Assembly (NCBI GenBank): GCA_033063855.1
Contig: CP093830.1
Coordinates: 21,080,854 to 21,144,853, forward strand
From: Smittia aterrima
Taxonomy: Eukaryota > Arthropoda > Insecta > Diptera > Chironomidae
DNA: 64,000 nucleotides
Reading direction: 5' to 3'
The notes under the pieces were generated by a model. It saw only the letters and a program-made list of their open reading frames with translations. It made no database searches and was not told the DNA's origin. Below are positions 10,406 through 23,000 of this stretch, piece after piece; position 1 is the first letter of the stretch; every line of letters starts with the position of its first letter. The translations under genes and the position numbers were made by a program.

Positions 10406-13400
10406 AGCTGATGATCCTCAAACTCAAGAGAAACAATTACTTTGGAAGATTTTGAATTTGTTGGGCATCAAAGATCCGAGCACAGGAAACTTGTTAAGCG
10501 TCCACGATGCTATCAAGTTGAAGATCTTTAATGTCGATGAAGCGACATTAGTCGTTGATCAGGGGCAGGATCCTTTGAGCTTGAATGAAGCTCTCAAGCG
10601 AAACGTCATCGATTCGAATTTGCATGATAACCTTAGAGCTCTCCATGACTTATCAAAGAAGTATGAAATTAATCTCTTAGAGAAAGATGAAGTTGATGAT
10701 GTCGATGGGTCCGAAAAGCGAGTGAAGGTAATACAGTTTAATCAGAACGGTGCAAAGAGTGTCGCGGAAGCAATCGTCGAAGGATCGGTTGATTCAACAT
10801 CTGGTTTGTTCCGTATGAGTGACGGAACATTTATCACAATCACCGAAGCCTACAATTTCGGATATTTGATTAAAAATGAAACTATTAAGATCAAGTCAAC
10901 TCCAATGAGCTTCTCCGACGCCTTAACTCGCGGATTATTCGACGAGACTGGTCACATGGTTGATCGTAACTCAGGCGCCAAATATCAGTTGCATTCGGCC
11001 GTCGCGAACAATTTAATTCTCGATAATCTCCGCGAAATCGTTGACATAAAGAGTGACGAAAAGTTGACAGTAAAGCGAGCGATGGAGATTGGTCTCCTCG
11101 ACTCGAAAAGCGGTTTATTTAAGAATTCACTTTCAAACGAGAAATGCTCGTTCAATTACGCTCACAACAGTCATTTGATTAGTAAGCCTTTGACATTCAA
11201 GGATCTAATCGACTTAGAGTTGATTAAAGAAGACAAAGTTCTGTCGCCAACGTTTACTCGTTGGCTGTCAATTCGAGAAGCGATTGACGCCGGGGTCTTA
11301 GATCTCGACAATTTTAAATGCATCGCGAAAGAGAAAGGAAGTCTTTTGACATTGTCAGAAGCAATTGAATGTGGAATCATTTCCTTAGATGGAACATACA
11401 AAGACATTGTAACCGACGAGACGTTGACCATTAAGCAAGCGGTCGAACGTGGCCTTATCTCTTCTGTCGCTCAGAAGTCCATTTTTGATATTGACGGGTT
11501 CAAGGATCCGCAAGAAGAATCCTTTGTGTCTTTCAACGTTGCCTTGAAGAATCGAATTTTGCGAAGAGAAGAAAAGAATTTTGTTTTAATTACAAGCGAC
11601 AATCGATTCCTTAGCTTGGACGAAGGGTTAGAAGCAGGTCTCGTTCGTCCCGAAGTATTTTCGATGCTGATGCGTCACATTGGTGTCTTTGACAAGGACT
11701 CGAATGAACTCCGCGTAATCGACTTGCCTTTCAATAAGTTAATTGATCCGATTAGCGGATATTTGCTTGGTCCAAAGTCTGGCGAAAAAATTCCTCTCGA
11801 CGATGCAATCGAATTGCAGTTGATAACATCTTCAGGTGCTTTGCTGCTTAGCAGTTTACTAAACATTACATTAACAACAGAAACGATTACAAAGACAATT
11901 AAACGTTATGTCACGATCCGTGGGAAGGAATCACTCAATGAAGTGAACGGTCATCCGTCGTTCTCTGAAGCAGTTCAACGAGGTTTAATTTTAATTGATG
12001 ATCAAACTTATCGTCAACCAGAAGAACAACAATATTATTTAGTTCAAGATGCACTCAACAGTGACCGAGTCTTAGCTGACACGGAAGTCTTGAATGGAAC
12101 TCCAAGGAAAGCAACCTTGACGATCATCACGAAATCTTTCTCGCCGACAAACGATCACAACACTCAAAATGCTTCTCATTCCATGACAACCGAGCAAAAG
12201 TCTCAAATCAAGATTCTCAAGAAAATGCAGAAGAAGGTCATAAGCTTGAGTGATGCACTCCACATGGGTTTAATTACTTCGGATACGTTTGAGTTGCTCG
12301 AGAATAACGTGACGTTCGTCAGCAATCCCGATTCATTCTTGAAGAATAAAAAGTACAAGCTGGTCGATCCACAGTCTGGTGCAAGTCTCACGCTTGACGA
12401 AGCAATCGAGAGAGAAATTCTCAATCCCAACAACATAACGAAATTCTACATTCCATTCTGCAAGAGCCTCACAATTCCACAGCTCGTCGAGCGAGATTTG
12501 TTGGACGTTGAAAGTCAAATGGTTGTTCATCCCGAGACGGGCGATTTACTGACACTCAATGAGGCGCTCGCTTGTGATATCGTTGACAAGTATTCACTAA
12601 TCAAGAACGACAAGAAACACAAAATAACTTTGAAAGACGCGCTTAAGAGTGATTACCTCGATGGGCACTTATCGATAATTAAGACGAAGAAGGGCGACTT
12701 GAGCTTAAAGGCTGGAATCGAGCGTGGATTGTTTGACGTCGAGAAGACGAAAGAAAAAGGTAAAACACAGCAAGACATTCCGCTAATTGGTCAAACATTC
12801 CCCGTTGTCGTTCAGCGAAATCTTTTTGATGAGAAGACACGCGAAGTTATCAATAAAAACTCGAGCAAGAGAATTCCGATCGTGAAGGCAATCGAAAGCG
12901 ATTACATCATGTCAGTTCCATGCACGCCAAACGCAGATGAAGTGCAAATCGTTGAAGCTTTAGACAGAAATCTGATCAACTTCGATCATCAGAGTTTTAA
13001 AAATCCAAAAACCGGAGAAGTTATGTTGCTCTTCGATGCTTACAACAAAGGTTTCTTGATTGCGAAGCCCCTGCATGCGATAATTTCGCACGAGTCGTTA
13101 AAATCTACTCAAGTTACGAAAGAGGTGAAGAATGTTTCTCACACAGTCAAGACAAAGAGCATTGACATTCTCGATGGTTGGACGATGACATCGGCTAATG
13201 AGATTTCAAACAATAAAACTGGTGAAGTCATCTCATTGGACGATGCGAAAGATCAAGGAATTGCTATCGAGAGAGTTGAAGTAAATCAATTCACGACATC
13301 GCAAATGGAAGACATGAACATTCCTCAAGCATCTCAATCATCAGCTCCTGCGACTGGAAATATTTCTCAAGTCACAGTCATGTTCGATCCAAGCGCGAGC

Positions 13401-16400
13401 CAAAAGTTGATCCAATCAGAGTCGATTTCAGACGAGGCGACTTCAACGACACATGTGACTATTAAGAAGATCACGACATTCAAGGAAATTCTTGTCGACG
13501 AGAATGGCAAAGAAATTTCTTCACAAGACATTTCAGAAATCCCTGAAGGCTTCGAAAGAATCAGCGAAAGTACATTGCCCGCTGATGACGCTGAGTTCCA
13601 AGAAATTATTGCGAGATTTAAGGAAGAGAATCCTGATTTCGAAAACATTGATCAAGAAGAATTTACATCAACGACAATTAACAACGAAACTGTCGTCACA
13701 ACAATTATCAAAGAATTCAATGTCGTTACGAATGAGACAGAGACGATTACGACATCATGGCAAGAAGGTGAAAGCATTGACGAAGGAATTGAAGCACAAG
13801 AAGTGACTCGAAGAGTTGAAACATCAGAACCAGTTCAAATTATTCCTGATGAAAGTTTGTTGAGTGGAGAGTCAAGTCATCGAACTATTACAACAATCAC
13901 GAAAACGACGAAACAATTTACAACCGGTGATGAGATTCCAGAAGAGTTTAAAGAAACTTTGGAAACAACAGAGCCAAGTGTTTCAGAATCAACGAGAGTT
14001 GAAGAACTTCCCGATGGCGAGCGCAGAACTATTACGACAATTACGAAAACTACAAAGCAATTCACGACGAGCGAAGAGATTCCGGAAGAATTCAGAGAAA
14101 CTTTCGAAGCTTCAGAACCGAAAGTTTCGGAATCAACGACGGTTCAGGAACTTCCTGACGGCGAACGCAGAACAACAATTACAACAACGACAAAACATTT
14201 CACGACAAGCGAAGAAATTCCAGAAAAATTCAGAGAAACTTTCGAGCCTTCAGAACCGAAAGTTTCGGAATCAACGACCGTTCAAGAACTTCCTGACGGC
14301 GAACGCAGAACAACAATTACAACAACGACGAAACATTTCACTACAAGCGAAGAAATTCCAGAAGAATTTAGAGAAACTTTCGAAGCTTCGGAGCCAAATG
14401 TCTCCGAATCAACGAGAGTTGAAGAGCTTCCTGATGGTGAACGTCGCACAATTGTCATCACAACAACTCGAATCATTTCAGGACAAGAACCCTCGGAAGT
14501 ATCAGAAGTCGTTGAAAATGTCGGCGAGTGGCAAGATGAAAGCTCTGTCCAAGGTAAAACAAAGACAATTATCACATCAACAATAAAATCGTTTGAAACT
14601 GATGAGCGAGAAGTCTCACAGCCGAGAGTTGAAGACGAGAAACTTAGTCAAACCACTCCAACTAAAGTCACAAAAACAACTCATGATGTCGTTGATTTAA
14701 CGACGCAATTCCTTGAAGGAGAACGAAATAACAAAGCTCCAGTGCCAGCTCCACGTTCAAAGAAAACTTCCAAGTCTGAAGAAGTTTTACCAGAGCCCGA
14801 GGTCAAAGAGGTTGTGCAATCTAAGCCGGAACCTATCATTACTTCTAATGGAAATCAGACTCAAACTTCGACGACAAAAACTACAATTACAACAAAAGAA
14901 TCAAATGTTGACTTTGACGACAGCCATGACAAACATTTGGAGACAATTGTCATTAACACTTTGACTCAATCTGGTGAACCTATCGAGCGCATTGAACGAA
15001 TTGTCGAAGATCCAACGCGACAAGAAACAACAAGAACTGAGACAGTTCAAACATCAGGAGATGATGTTCAAACAACGACGACAACGACGATAATTACGAC
15101 GAAAGTAATAGAACCAAGTCAAGTTGAGATCTTCACAACATTCGAGCCAATCGAACAAACGACGACTGAAGAACAAACGAGTCGAGAGTCTTCGCCTCCA
15201 AATAGCACAAAATCTTCTGAATTGGTGAAAGTAAAACAATTCACAGTCGCTGAGAACATCATCGAAACGATTCCATTGCGTGATGCCGTCAAAAAAGGAA
15301 AAATCGAACCAAAGATTTGTCGAGTGATGGAAAATGGAAACGAACTTCCATTGACAGTTCACGATGCTTTGATTGCGAAAGAACTTAAGCCGACAGACAT
15401 CGTTCAAATCATTTCGAGTCACGTTGTTGTTTTGATGAGGGACACGCCGAAAGCTTATCTCTTGAACCTCCGCGATAACTTCTCCGAAGATAAACTCCGC
15501 GAAGTTGGTCTTTACGATCAAAGCGTTCCTTGCTTTGTCGATCCGTGGACGGGAAATCAAATTTCATTTAAATATTTTGTCTTTAACTTGGACGTTCTTG
15601 ATCCATCGATTTTCGTGAAAGATCAGAAGCTTGAAACGTATCTCCCGATTCAACAAGCTTTCGACGAGAATCTCATTGATCCGCAACTTGGAGTTGTCGT
15701 TGACACGAAAACAAATAAGAAAATTCCAATCTACGAAGCTGTTGACCGAAAGCTTGTCATTCAGAGAACTCCTCAAGACTTGAAAATAATGAAGCGCCAG
15801 TCGACTATCGATGATCTCATGCGCAGCGGAAATGTCAACTTCGAGACCGATGAAATTATCATAAACGACGAGAACTTGACACTCGTCGAAGCTTTGCGAA
15901 AGGGAGTGCTCGATGCAGACACAATTTCTGTCCGCGATCCAGCGACTGGAGACATTCTTGGTTACAAATTCGCAGCCGATCGCGGCGTGGTTGACATTCG
16001 TCGAGGAGTCATCGTTAACTTGATAACACTCGAAGAAATCATGTTTATTATTGCGTACAGACGAGGTCTCCTCATGATTGGAAAAGTTCAACCAATTTCG
16101 CTAAATGCCGCGATGAACTCAGGTCTTTACGATAAGAACAGCAACAGAATCAAAAATCCCGCGAATGACGAACTTCTGTCAATTGAAAATGCGATTGCAC
16201 GAGGAATAATTGATCCGAAGCTAACAGACGTTAAAGACAGCAAAAATAATTCTTTCCGTCCGCTCAAGGACGCAATCGAGTTCACTCTCGTCGATCCGAA
16301 AGCAAATATGATCAAGAACAAGAAATCGTCAGTTCCATTGGACAAAGCTTTGAAAGACAAATTGATTTTCAATAAAACTGAGCCTTTCGATCTCGCTGAC

Positions 16401-19350
16401 ATTATCGCGAGAAATTATTACGATCCGTCGACAGGAAAAATGTTAAATCCTTACACAAACAAATACATCACAATCAGAGAAGCGATTTCATTGAAAATTA
16501 TTAACATTCACTTCATTCGAATCTACGATGTCGTTCAAGATCGAGTTTTCACTGTTGAAGAAGCTATTTCGAATGGTTTGCTTGATGATGAGAAAGGAAT
16601 AATTACGAGACCGAAAATGTCTTTGGACAAAGCTTTCATGCAACGAATTCTCATCTGTTTCAATGGTCCATTGTCATTGCCAAGTGCTTTAAATTGTAAT
16701 TTGTTCGATCCTGACACAAGAAAATTCAGTTTCGTCAACAAATCTCTTAACTTGGGTGAAGCTATCGAAAGCAACAAAATCGCTGGCAATGAACTCGTTT
16801 TGTACGATCCGAATCGACAGAAGTTATCAACTCTCAATGATGCAATCACCGCAGGTTTCTTGGATCCTGTTGAGAGTGTCATTGTTGATCCAATTACGAA
16901 CAAAGAAGTTCCAATCGACGACGCAATGCAACAAGGTTTGCTTGTGAAATCGCGATCAGATGTTAACTTGCGCGATGCCGTTATCGATGGACTTTACGAC
17001 GCAGAGACTGGTTCATTCAGTAACGTCACGTCAAGTGAGAAGCTTCCACTTGAATCTGCTATCAATCGAAATGTTATTGACGGGAGAACAACAATCGTTA
17101 ATGTTAACAATGTCACTTTAGATTTCGAGCAAGCAATTGAGCAAGGATTGATTGATCCCCAGAGCTCGATTTTCAAGACCAAGGATGGTGAAGACTTGAA
17201 CTTGATCGAAGCATTTGATCAAGGAATTCTCAACACAATCTCAAGACCCGTTCGATTACACGAAGCAGTTCTCAAACATCTTTACGATGAGACAACTGGA
17301 CTCTTCACTGACCCCGAGTCGAGAAAGAAAATAACAATCTTAGAAAGTCTTCAAGAAAGTTTAATTGATCCAAACTCGATTCAGATTCAAGATCCTGGTA
17401 GTAAATCATATCTTCCAATCTCAATTAACTTTGCTATTCAAACTGGCTTGATTAATCCTAAAGACAGCTCCGTTCATTACGATAATAAAACTTATTCTCT
17501 CAGAGATGCTTTCGATCTTAATATTCTGATCGATAGCAAAGGCCCCGTTAGCATTCAACGAACGATTCACCAAGGAACGTTCGACGAGAAACTTGGAAGA
17601 ATCACTGATCCATTCAGTGACAAGAACATTACACTTCATGAAGCGATGAGAAAGTTCGTAGTTATTCCGCATCTCCCATGTTACCTCGATGAAGAAAACG
17701 AAAAGCTCCTGTCGCTTAACAATGCTTGTATACAGAAATTGATTGATCAATATCAAGGGAACTTTACAGTTCCACATTCAGGTGAAAACCTGACACTCAA
17801 CGATGCAATGAAGCTCGGATGGATTATCGATATCGAGAGCGGAAACCTCTCGTTTTACAAAATCATTTTGATTGATTTGATTAACTTCCAGACTGGTAAG
17901 TTCATCCATCCAGTCACAAATCGTCAATTGACCGAAGCAAGCAACCGAACAAGAACTTGTCGATCCAAATTCGTCTCTAGTTAAAAATAGAAATGGAAAA
18001 TATTTCAATCTCAATGACGCACTTCGATTTGGTGTCGTCGATGGCGATAAAAATCTTTACTGGATTTCTGAATCGCAATCGATTCCACTTTACGAAGCTT
18101 TCGACAAAGGTTTGATTGTCTCAAGTGAGAAACCATTCTCGCTAATGAACGCGATTAGAATGCGACTTTACAGGCCAGACACAGGAAAGCTTGTCGATCC
18201 AACGTCGAACACTTACTTCGACTTGAGAACCGGTCTCGAAGGAAACTTGATCGACGAGAATTCGACACTTTTCAAAAATCTCTTAACGAAACAAACAAAG
18301 CCATTGTCACAAGCGATCAAAGACGGTGACATTAACGTCGCGAAGGAGCGAGTCTTCGATCAAAAGTCAGGCTCGTCTTTCAATTATGACGCTGCGTTCG
18401 ACAAAGGTTTACTGATCAATCTCCCACGAGGTCTCGCTGTTCAAAAGAAAGAAATTGTCCATGAAGAAGTTCCGCAAATTAAAATCGATTTGGTTGATTC
18501 GAGTAAACCTCGCGAAATGACTTTAGATGAAGTAATCAAAGCTGGTATCGTAAATCCCGAAACAGCTTGGATCAAAGACCCACAAACCGGTAAATTTATT
18601 CTCCTCCGGATTTTTATTGAAAAATATCAAATAACTTTTATTCAAAAAACTCTCGTCGACCCGAAATCGCCACTCTTTGTGTTCGGTCCCGATTGTGTTG
18701 TTTATACTCGCGAACCGAAATCGTTTGATGATGTCATTGAGTCGAAGCAACTGAATTTGGTTACTGGCAAACTCGCCGATCCACAAAACGTCGATAAATA
18801 TTGCACAATCCAAGAAGCAATCGAGAAAGGAATTCTCGATCCTGACACCGTTCTTATCAAAGACGGAGCTGATAACAAACTTCTCAGCGTGAAGGAAGCT
18901 TTGAAAAAAGGTTTGATTGATCCTGAGAGATCAAATGTCGTTGACACGAAGTCATCAAAGCTCTACAATCTCGAGAATGCGATCAACGAAGGAATTCTCA
19001 TTACACCGAAGAAACGATTCGATTTACTCGAAGCTCTTCAGTTCGATCTTTATGACCCAACAAATGGACATTTCGTTGATCCATTCGTACCAGCAACTCA
19101 AGAACCTCACGCTAAAGCTCATGTCACTTTCGAAGAAGCAATCGCTAAAGGTTTAATCGACGCTTCAACCACAATGGTTCGCACATCAGTTGAAAGTGAA
19201 ATTATCACAATCTCAGCTGCAATCGCTGCCGGCGTGATCGATCCAGTCAGCGGAAAGATCTCAATAAAGTCAGGCGATAATGACAAAGTCGAGTTGATTG
19301 ACTTTGTCAAAGCCAAGGAACTTGATTTGTTGGTACCAGCCGGCGAGCGG
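10406..19350 (+). CDS. shot: shot giant exon of plectin/plakin repeats
   Basis: An 8.9-kb exon, open for about 2,500 codons before an apparent one-base slip near 17945 and for another 470 codons afterwards. It is built of roughly 38-residue plakin repeats with the recurring pattern GLLD..TG....D...G..LSL.EAI..GLID, seen across both halves. A Thr/Glu/Ser-rich linker (about 13090-15230) divides the repeats and contains a recent 46-48 residue tandem array. Vertebrate plakin repeats bind intermediate filaments; insects lack cytoplasmic ones of that kind, and in Drosophila only some Shot isoforms include this block. Acceptor TTCTTTGCAG, donor GTAAGC, exit phase 0, so the block is skippable. Confidence 0.9.
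13881..14444 (+). repeat. Four in-frame tandem repeats (144,144,138,138 bases) in the plakin linker
   Basis: Four consecutive copies encode a 46-48 residue unit with the core FTTSEEIPEEFRETFE followed by VSEST..ELPDGER. Copies 3 and 4 lack two residues of the Thr tract (TTITTTTKHF against TITTITKTTKQF). Protein and DNA identity is high, so the array expanded recently by unequal exchange. Shorter, more diverged relatives lie on either side. Confidence 0.9.
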
Positions 19351-19795
19351 GTAAGCTGAAGTTATCATTATTGGCTGATGGTTAAGCTGGAAAAAAGAAA
19401 ACTTTGATTGCACGCTGGAATATGAGGGAGAAGGCTTAATAATGATCTAACAGTTTAGGAGAAACACCTTTAACAAAATTTAACATTTTCAGGATGAACT
19501 TCGTTAGAAACGCCTTTGAATGTGAATGATCCTTCCATTGAATGATTGAGTGAATGAGAATGCCGAGGATGACCAGAAAGTAGAAATCTTTTTTCTTTTG
19601 GTGAAAAGCTCTACAAATGGAAATCCTTGCTTTGTAGATTTTTGATTTCTTTTCATTTTTTTTAGGACTTTTGAACATTCAAATATTATTGAACTTTGTG
19701 TCCTTAGAAAAATCTCTTTTTAGTTTCAAAGCATGTTTCGCTTTCATCAAATTGATTTGTTGTTTAATTCAAAGTCTTTTCCTTTCGTTTAACAG
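19351..19795 (+). other. shot: shot intron
   Basis: 445-base intron with nothing recognised. Confidence 0.75.
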
Positions 19796-19942
19796 CAAGC
19801 AGTCATCGAGAGGTTCGCTTTGTGTGAAGAGAATATTTCAATTCTTTTGAAATGGATCAACGACATCGAACAAAGAGTTTCAAAGATTGGAGGACCACAA
19901 GAACATTTCGAGGAGTTGCAGACTCAAATTAACACTTTGAGA
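19796..19942 (+). CDS. shot: shot exon: first rod spectrin-repeat segment
   Basis: A 49-codon phase-0/phase-0 exon between TTTAACAG and GTAAGT. It contains the spectrin helix-A pattern ILLKWINDIEQRV. It is the first exon shared by isoforms with and without plakin repeats. Confidence 0.87.
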
Positions 19943-20000
19943 GTAAGTTTTGTTTGACAGAATCTTTGATTAAGATTTTATTGAATTTTCTTTCTTTCAG

Positions 20001-23000
20001 CAAATCAAAAATGACATCGACGTTCAAGCTCGTCCTGTTGCTTCATGTTTAGAGCAAGTTCGTCAACTCGTGCTCACAAGTGGAAATGTTTTGTCCATCG
20101 CTGAAGTAACAACTTTGGAGAATTCCGGTCGTCAATTGAGATTCCGAGTTGATCGTTCACAAGAATGCACCGCCAAGCTCATTCGTCATCTTCAAAACAG
20201 TTTCGATGAACTTGATAAGCTTCAAGGTGAAATGCAAGATTTCTCGTCTTGGCTTCAAAGAGCTCAACAATCTCTCGAAGAGGAAAATTCGTATCTCTCT
20301 GACTTAGGTCAACTTCCAACACAATCAATGCGAATCAAAGATTTGCAGAAAGAGATCATTGCTCATCAAGCTGATTTGAGATTCATCACAATCTCAACAC
20401 AAAAGTTCGTTGACGAAGGCAAAGATTATCTCGCCATACTCAACGATCTGAGAATCTCGTTGCCAGAAAGATTGCCAAACATCGAACGGATTTCCAGCTC
20501 CAAGAGTCCAGTCAGACAAACAGTTTCTGACTCGCAACAACGTTACAGTGACTTGTTAGATCATGCAAATAGTTTCGCCGATCGTCAAAATGCTATCAGA
20601 GAAGCTTATCGTGTTTACAACGAGAATCCTGCTAAGGCAAGAAATTGGTTGAGCGATGTGCAAGTTCGTGTCACGAGCGTTATCGCTAGTCCAGTTGGAA
20701 CAGACATTGAAACCATTCAAGAACAATCCAACATGGCCAAGTCACTTTTCAACGAATTCTTGGCAAATGCTCATCGACGGTTTGCAGCAGAGCTTTAACA
20801 ACTTGATCTTCTCTCTTAACGGAGTAGCAACTCCTGCCGAGGTAAACAGTCTTGAAGCTCCAGTCGAAGACATCAAAAATGATAACAAGAGTTTATTGGA
20901 CGCAATTGATAATCGTTGTAAGATGCTTGAAGTTGCTTTCATCCAAGCTCAAGGAGTTCAAGATGCTCTTGACAATTTGATCGCCCACATGAAGCAAACA
21001 GAAGACAAGATTCATCCCCAAGCACAACCAGCATCTCTGATCATCGAGAAGCCTCTTGAACAGATTCGTGAACATCAGTACATCGTCTCTGATCTTGAAA
21101 TTCACCGAACAAGCTTACATAGCGTTTCAGACTCAACAAGAGAACTGTTGAAGGTTCCATCGAACGCTCGCTTGGCTAAAGCATTTGAAACAAAACTGCA
21201 AAGCGTAACTGACGATTACTTGAGACTCCGCGACAAGGCAAATGCACACAACGACTTCTTGGATACAATTTTCAAGAAGTTAACGAAGTTCAATTCAGAG
21301 TCGAACGTTGTTGAGAAAGAGTTGAAGCAATTGCAAGAACTTGCGAATGTCGATGAAAAGTCTGTCGACGTTCTAATGAAATATCTTCAAGACATCGTTC
21401 AGAATCGTAAGAAGATTCAACCAGCTTATGAAGATTGTATTGGCCTTGGAAGAGATCTCATCGACACGAAGAATGTTACCGACACTTACATCGTCAGAGA
21501 TAAGTTGAAGCGTTTGCAAACAATGTGGGAAGGTCTTGAAATGAGATTAGACGAAAAGTTGAAGTTGACGAAGCAAAAAGCTGAGAAACTCGCTGCCTTT
21601 GAGTTATCCCGATCGGAAGTTCTTTTGTGGCTTTCAAATATGGAAGCTCGAACTTCTTACTTCGAACCAGTTGTTTTGGATTTGAGTATCATTCGTCAAC
21701 AATCGGATGAACACAAATTGTTACAATCGGAATACAAAGAATTCAACAGAGTCATTCAGCGCATCAATGACCTTAGCAGTGAATACGATTCACTCACTCG
21801 ATCATCAAGTCCAACGTCAAACGCTATCGATCGACAAGACTTGACTGACTTGAATGCAATGCAACAAGAATTGCTGGAGATCAACAATCGTTACAGCTTC
21901 ATTGGCGTGAAATTGAATGATCGTCAAAAGGATTTGGACGAGACAAAATCTGCAGTTCAACGACAAAAGGAAAATCTTGATTACTTGAACTCGTTCTTGA
22001 ACAAACTCGAGAAAGACCTTCCGAGATATAATTTAACGATTCGCGATAATGCTGAGAAATGCATCAAGCACGTGCGTAAACATCAAGACGAAATGTTCGA
22101 GAAGCAAAGTCAACTCGACACGACAAAGATTCAAGTCAAAGATTTACTGCAAAGCAAACCAAACGTCGCTGGAGCTGACAACTTAAGAATTGAACTTGAA
22201 GCTTTGGTTGAACGTTGGCAGCGACTCGCTGATCTTCTTAAAGAATGTGCCTTGTACTCAGAGAAGTCATTGGACTTCCTCGAGACTTATGATTTGATCT
22301 TTAATTGGTTGGTTTCGAAAGAGAAACTTCTCTCAATCCTCGGTCCAATTTCATCGGATCCACGAACTGTTCGCAGTCAAATGCAACAAGTTTCTGTCCT
22401 TAGAGACGAATTCAAAGCTCACCAAACTCAGCTTGAATATTTGAGAGACTCTGGAAATGGATTAGTCAAACACTTCAATGAGTCATCGAATTGAACGACA
22501 TCGAGAAGAAATGGAATAACTTGACAGATCAACTCGAAAAACGCTATCGAAGCAAGTTTGAACCGTTTGCGCGAGAACTTACAACAAATCAGCGTTGCCT
22601 TGGATAATCTTCCTAGCAACAACGAATTAGAAGCGAAACTTCAAAAGATCACTCAACTAGATCGACAGCTCGAAGGAAAAAGACCTCTTCTCACTGATGC
22701 CGAAGCGACTGCTGCTCTCGTTACCGTCATCAGCGATCCAAAGTCTTGTGCCGACATCACAGCAAAGGTTGGAGCACTTCAAAAACAATATCTCGTCTTA
22801 CAAAAGAAACTCGATAACATCAAAGCAGAGAACGAAGCTGGTCTTAAAGATAAGCGTCAGTTCTTAGAGAATTGTGCGAAGACTGTTGGATGGATCAACA
22901 GCAAGCTCTCGAACTTCTCATCGCCATTGCTGATTTCAGCTCACAAGCCGACATTGCAATATCAAATCGAGACTCACGAGCCAATCTACCGAGAAGTTAT

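Noticed and set aside
13864..14586. 240-codon frame overlapping the plakin linker
   Set aside because: A shadow created by the repetitive Thr/Glu tandem array in frame 0; the sense frame is plainly the plakin exon.
15054..16091. Two long minus-strand frames (168 and 175 codons)
   Set aside because: Lie wholly inside the plakin-repeat exon and reflect its codon bias on the opposite strand.
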